From the NCBI RefSeq assembly GCF_009768885.1, contig NZ_WSQA01000014.1:91291-155290 (forward strand): a stretch of DNA of 64,000 nt, written 5' to 3'. Source of the stretch: Sphingobacterium humi. Lineage in GTDB: Bacteria > Bacteroidota > Bacteroidia > Sphingobacteriales > Sphingobacteriaceae. Shown here one piece after another: positions 61,441-64,000 of the stretch; the first letter of the stretch is position 1, and every line of letters starts with the position of its first letter. The notes beneath the pieces are model-generated. The model was given only the letters and a program-made list of their open reading frames with translations, ran no database searches and was not told the origin of the DNA. A program made the position numbers and the translations under genes.

Positions 61441-63003
61441 ATGAACTATTATTTAAATAAGCTTATGACCTATCATGAAGTACACCGGATGGCACGCGAG
61501 GGATTTTCAATCTCGAAGATTGCAAACCACCTAGGCATGAACTGGCGCACAGCCAAACGTTTGCTCAGTCTGAGTGAGCTCGAGTTTGAGCACGAACTTT
61601 CTCTGCCCAAAGTTAGAAAGAAAACGCTAGAAGCGTATACCGATTTTGTTCGAAAGAAACTGGAAGCCCATAACGACACTTCGGCTGCCCAGATGCACGA
61701 CTGGCTGAAGGAACATCACCAGGACTTTCCGATAGTGAGCCAGAAGACGATTTTCAACTTTGTCCATTCGGTCAGAACCAGATACAATATCCTTAAAACG
61801 GAAACGGTAAGGGATTATGCCATGGTAGCAGAACTGCCCTATGGCGTGCAGGGCCAGATTGACTTTGGGTTTTATAATATGGCCACTACTTTGGGGAAAA
61901 CTCGAAAGGTGCGGTTCTTCACCTTTGTGCTTTCGCGCTCCCGGTATAAATATATCTTGTTCCAAGATACTCCTTTCACTGCTCAGGATGTTATCCAGGC
62001 CCATGAACTTGCTTTTGGGCACCTGGGAGGCATTCCCAAGGAACTCGTCTACGATCAGGATCGGTTGTTCATCGTGTCAGAGAATTTTGGCGATATAATA
62101 TTAACATCCGAGTTTCGCGCCTATGTAAAGCGACGGGGATTTACTACTTACTTCTGTAAAAAGGCAGACCCTGAGTCAAAAGGAAAGGTGGAGAACGTGG
62201 TCGGGTATGTGAAAAAGAATTTCTTGTATAACCGTTCCTACAAAGACCTCGAGACTTTAAACACGGAAGCCATGGCCTGGCTGGGTCGGACAGCTAATGC
62301 GTTGGAACATGGTACTACTAAAAGCATTCCACAAGAGGAATATGATATTGAAAAAGCATTCTTAGAACCTTGGTATCCCATAGAACTTACCATTACTCCT
62401 TTACCACAGTATGCTGTCCATAAGGACAATAAAATATCTTATAAGGGTAACCTCTATAGCCTACCTTTTGGAACTTATAAAGGCAAAAATACGAAGGTCC
62501 AAGTAAAAGCGGTCGGAAATGAACTGATCGTGATTGATGAGAAATACGGCGAGCTTTGCCGACATGAAATCAGTCTACTTAAGGGCCAGAAAATCATCTC
62601 AACTAACCATAAACGTGACACCAATACAGCTATCGTCGAAATGATGGCTGAGTTTAGCGAACTGATGCCAAATAAAGTACAGGCGTTTGATTGGTTAGAG
62701 CGAATCAGACACCATAAACCACGGTATATTCGCGATCAGATACAGGCATTAACAACGACAGTTAGAGGTCTGGATGCCCACATTGCCTCGCGAGCCCTAG
62801 ACTACGCCTGTGTAAACGATATTCTGAGTGCCAGTGACTTTAATGCAATCGTTGAAGCCTTAAAGAGGGAGGAGAGGAACGAAATACAGACAGACCCTAA
62901 GATTGTTCAATTAAATCCTTTGAACGCTCAGATCAAGCGAATAGCGGAAACAGACCCCGAGCGTTCAGACCTTGAAAGCTACGACGATCTGTTTGCTAAT
63001 TGA
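61441..63003 (+). CDS. istA: IS21 transposase IstA
   Basis: About 520 residues. N-terminal helix-turn-helix (MAREGFSISKIANHLGMNWRTAKRLL), the DDE integrase core starting at GVQGQIDFGFYNM (first Asp), LAFGHLGGIPKELVYDQDRLF (second Asp) and KADPESKGKVENVVGYVKKNFL (the Glu), followed by a beta-rich C-terminal part. I use ATG 61441 (MNYYLNKLM). No stop or shift is present, so it looks functional. Confidence 0.93.
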   Translation: MNYYLNKLMTYHEVHRMAREGFSISKIANHLGMNWRTAKRLLSLSELEFEHELSLPKVRKKTLEAYTDFVRKKLEAHNDTSAAQMHDWLKEHHQDFPIVSQKTIFNFVHSVRTRYNILKTETVRDYAMVAELPYGVQGQIDFGFYNMATTLGKTRKVRFFTFVLSRSRYKYILFQDTPFTAQDVIQAHELAFGHLGGIPKELVYDQDRLFIVSENFGDIILTSEFRAYVKRRGFTTYFCKKADPESKGKVENVVGYVKKNFLYNRSYKDLETLNTEAMAWLGRTANALEHGTTKSIPQEEYDIEKAFLEPWYPIELTITPLPQYAVHKDNKISYKGNLYSLPFGTYKGKNTKVQVKAVGNELIVIDEKYGELCRHEISLLKGQKIISTNHKRDTNTAIVEMMAEFSELMPNKVQAFDWLERIRHHKPRYIRDQIQALTTTVRGLDAHIASRALDYACVNDILSASDFNAIVEALKREERNEIQTDPKIVQLNPLNAQIKRIAETDPERSDLESYDDLFAN

Positions 63004-63058
63004 TTATTAACCCCGATGTTGCTGGATCTACCGGCAACATCATCACAACAGAAATAAA

Positions 63059-63808
63059 ATGGAAAAACAGAAACAAGAAATCAGGCAGTTGTGCAACAGC
63101 TTTCGGCTCTCGGCAATCGGGAACAACCTGGAAGAGATTATCGCAGAGGCCGAAAAAGACAGCCTGGGCTTCGTTCAATACACCTGGAGGCTGTTGAAAA
63201 ATGAAGCCGACCACCGCCAAAGAAAAAATGAAGTAAGAAGAACAAAGGCCGCTGGATTACCCCGAAACAACAATCTCGACCTCTATGAGACGGGAAGAAA
63301 CGGGCTCAAAATGGAGCGGCTAGCGCAACTTAGGGAACTTAACTGGATCGACCAACTCTTTAATATCGTCTTGATGGGACCAAGTGGCACTGGCAAAACT
63401 GCGCTGGCCGCAGGGCTATGCATGGACGCTGTGAAGGCTGGATACAACGTATACTTTCGGACCATGGATGAGATCCTGAACACCTTAAAGACCAAAGACT
63501 TTGTGAAATCAAAGATGGTCGAATATAAGAGATTACTCAAAGCAAACCTGATTGTGCTGGATGATATCATGCTCTTCCCTCTAGAAAAGAACCTAGCGGT
63601 GGCCTTCTTTAACTTTATCAACCAAATATATGAACATACATCGATCGTTATTACGACCAATAAAAAGCCAACTGAATGGGCTAAAATGCTCGATGATGAG
63701 GTAATTGCTACCGCGTTATTAGACCGACTTCTCTTTAGATGTGAGCTGATCAATCTAAGCGGCGAAAGTTACCGGATGCAAAACAGAAAATCCTTCTTTG
63801 ACACTTAA
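63059..63808 (+). CDS. istB: IS21 helper ATPase IstB
   Basis: 249 residues, DnaA/DnaC-like AAA+ protein. Walker A MGPSGTGKTALA, Walker B LIVLDDIMLF, and SIVITTNKKPTEWAKML with the sensor Asn; DRLLFRCELINL near the end is typical of IstB. It selects the target site for IstA. It starts 55 bases after istA and is intact. Confidence 0.94.
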   Translation: MEKQKQEIRQLCNSFRLSAIGNNLEEIIAEAEKDSLGFVQYTWRLLKNEADHRQRKNEVRRTKAAGLPRNNNLDLYETGRNGLKMERLAQLRELNWIDQLFNIVLMGPSGTGKTALAAGLCMDAVKAGYNVYFRTMDEILNTLKTKDFVKSKMVEYKRLLKANLIVLDDIMLFPLEKNLAVAFFNFINQIYEHTSIVITTNKKPTEWAKMLDDEVIATALLDRLLFRCELINLSGESYRMQNRKSFFDT

Positions 63809-63873
63809 AATTAATACTATACTTTTGAAGAAAACTATGTATTCATTCTTGCCGAATACTCTGCAGTTCTACT

Positions 63874-64000
63874 TCAGTAGCGTCCTAAACGAGGGAAAAA
63901 ATGGCGGTGGATTTATACAGCAGGGAATGCTATATTTAATTCGCCAAAATTGATCCATCGCCATGGTAAATATAAACGTATTCTCTCAGATTTTGCGACT
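63874..64000 (+). mobile_element. Left end of an IS4-family element, cut by the window edge
   Basis: Starts TCAGTAGCGTCCTAAACGAG, the same end as the decayed copy at 52409, with continued similarity over more than 110 bases. It abuts the IS21 right end. Confidence 0.85.
63963..64000 (+). CDS. IS4-family transposase (DUF4372 type), N-terminal fragment at window edge
   Basis: ATG at 63963 followed by VNINVFSQILR, the conserved start of this Bacteroidota transposase family. Only 12 codons lie within the window, so integrity cannot be judged. Confidence 0.8.
   Translation, partial: MVNINVFSQILR

Larger units (their letters stand above)
61281..63870 (+). mobile_element. IS21-family insertion sequence
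   Basis: Holds istA and istB in the usual order and direction, with 55 bases between them. The left end has four direct repeats, and the right end has one inverted match (CTATGTATTCATTCTTGCC against GGCAAGAAGGAATACATAG on the left). The exact outer ends cannot be fixed by eye. The right end stops directly against the IS4-type element that begins at 63874, so it may be cut short. Confidence 0.85.

Overview
The window looks like the chromosome of a Bacteroidota member, most likely Sphingobacteriaceae (Sphingobacterium/Pedobacter-like; the genus is inferred). The DNA is AT-rich. Several genes have the Bacteroidota -7 element TAnnTTTG just upstream. Lipoproteins carry Bacteroidota-type lipoboxes, there are fimbrillin-like surface lipoproteins, and the polysaccharide genes are typical of this phylum. 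No rRNA, tRNA or CRISPR array was seen.

Layout. 1-9.2 kb: the end of an MscS channel gene, a gene-poor 1.8 kb stretch, then rarA, a DEDDh exonuclease, manC, a CpsB-type phosphatase, and a heme oxygenase convergent with a bacteriophytochrome kinase. 10.2-16.1 kb: rmlBCDA (dTDP-L-rhamnose), a TPR/HTH signalling protein and an unknown membrane-anchored protein. 16.6-21.9 kb: a 56-residue precursor-like peptide, a large fimbrillin-like lipoprotein, an ABC exporter and about 1 kb without a convincing gene. 22-23.8 kb: an acyltransferase on the minus strand. 24.0-45.9 kb: a long co-directional Wzx/Wzy-type exopolysaccharide locus. It holds a regulator, UDP-GlcA and UDP-HexNAcA synthesis, flippase, pyruvyl transferase, four glycosyltransferases, a putative polymerase, a beta-helix protein, an initiating transferase, Wza, Wzc and a 4,6-dehydratase. 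46.2-52.4 kb: a second peptide plus fimbrillin-like pair, followed by a thioredoxin-like lipoprotein, PqqD, a nucleotidyltransferase, an HPr-kinase-like protein and an S24/S26-like peptidase. 51.6-53.2 kb is a scar zone with a broken copy of the dnaG 3' end and a decayed IS4-type element. 53.3-61.2 kb: housekeeping and signalling genes (dnaG, yraN, glutamine cyclotransferase, response regulator, DUF1684-deformylase fusion, ruvX, histidine kinase). 61.3-64 kb: an IS21-family element directly followed by the start of an IS4-family element.

How it works together. manC, rmlBCDA, ugd, the tviB/tviC-like pair and the 4,6-dehydratase plus 4-ketoreductase supply activated sugars. The MraY/WecA-like transferase starts the repeat unit, glycosyltransferases and the pyruvyl transferase build it, and Wzx, putative Wzy, Wza and Wzc assemble and export it. 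The CpsB phosphatase, 35 kb away, probably dephosphorylates Wzc.

The most unusual content is the pair of peptide loci. Both peptides align without gaps over YxxP...VELExGIAAAS, and one locus carries PqqD, an HPr-kinase-like protein and a nucleotidyltransferase. These are parts known from RiPP (especially lasso peptide) clusters, but no lasso cyclase or leader protease is present. This may be an undescribed peptide-modification or surface-display system; that reading is inference.
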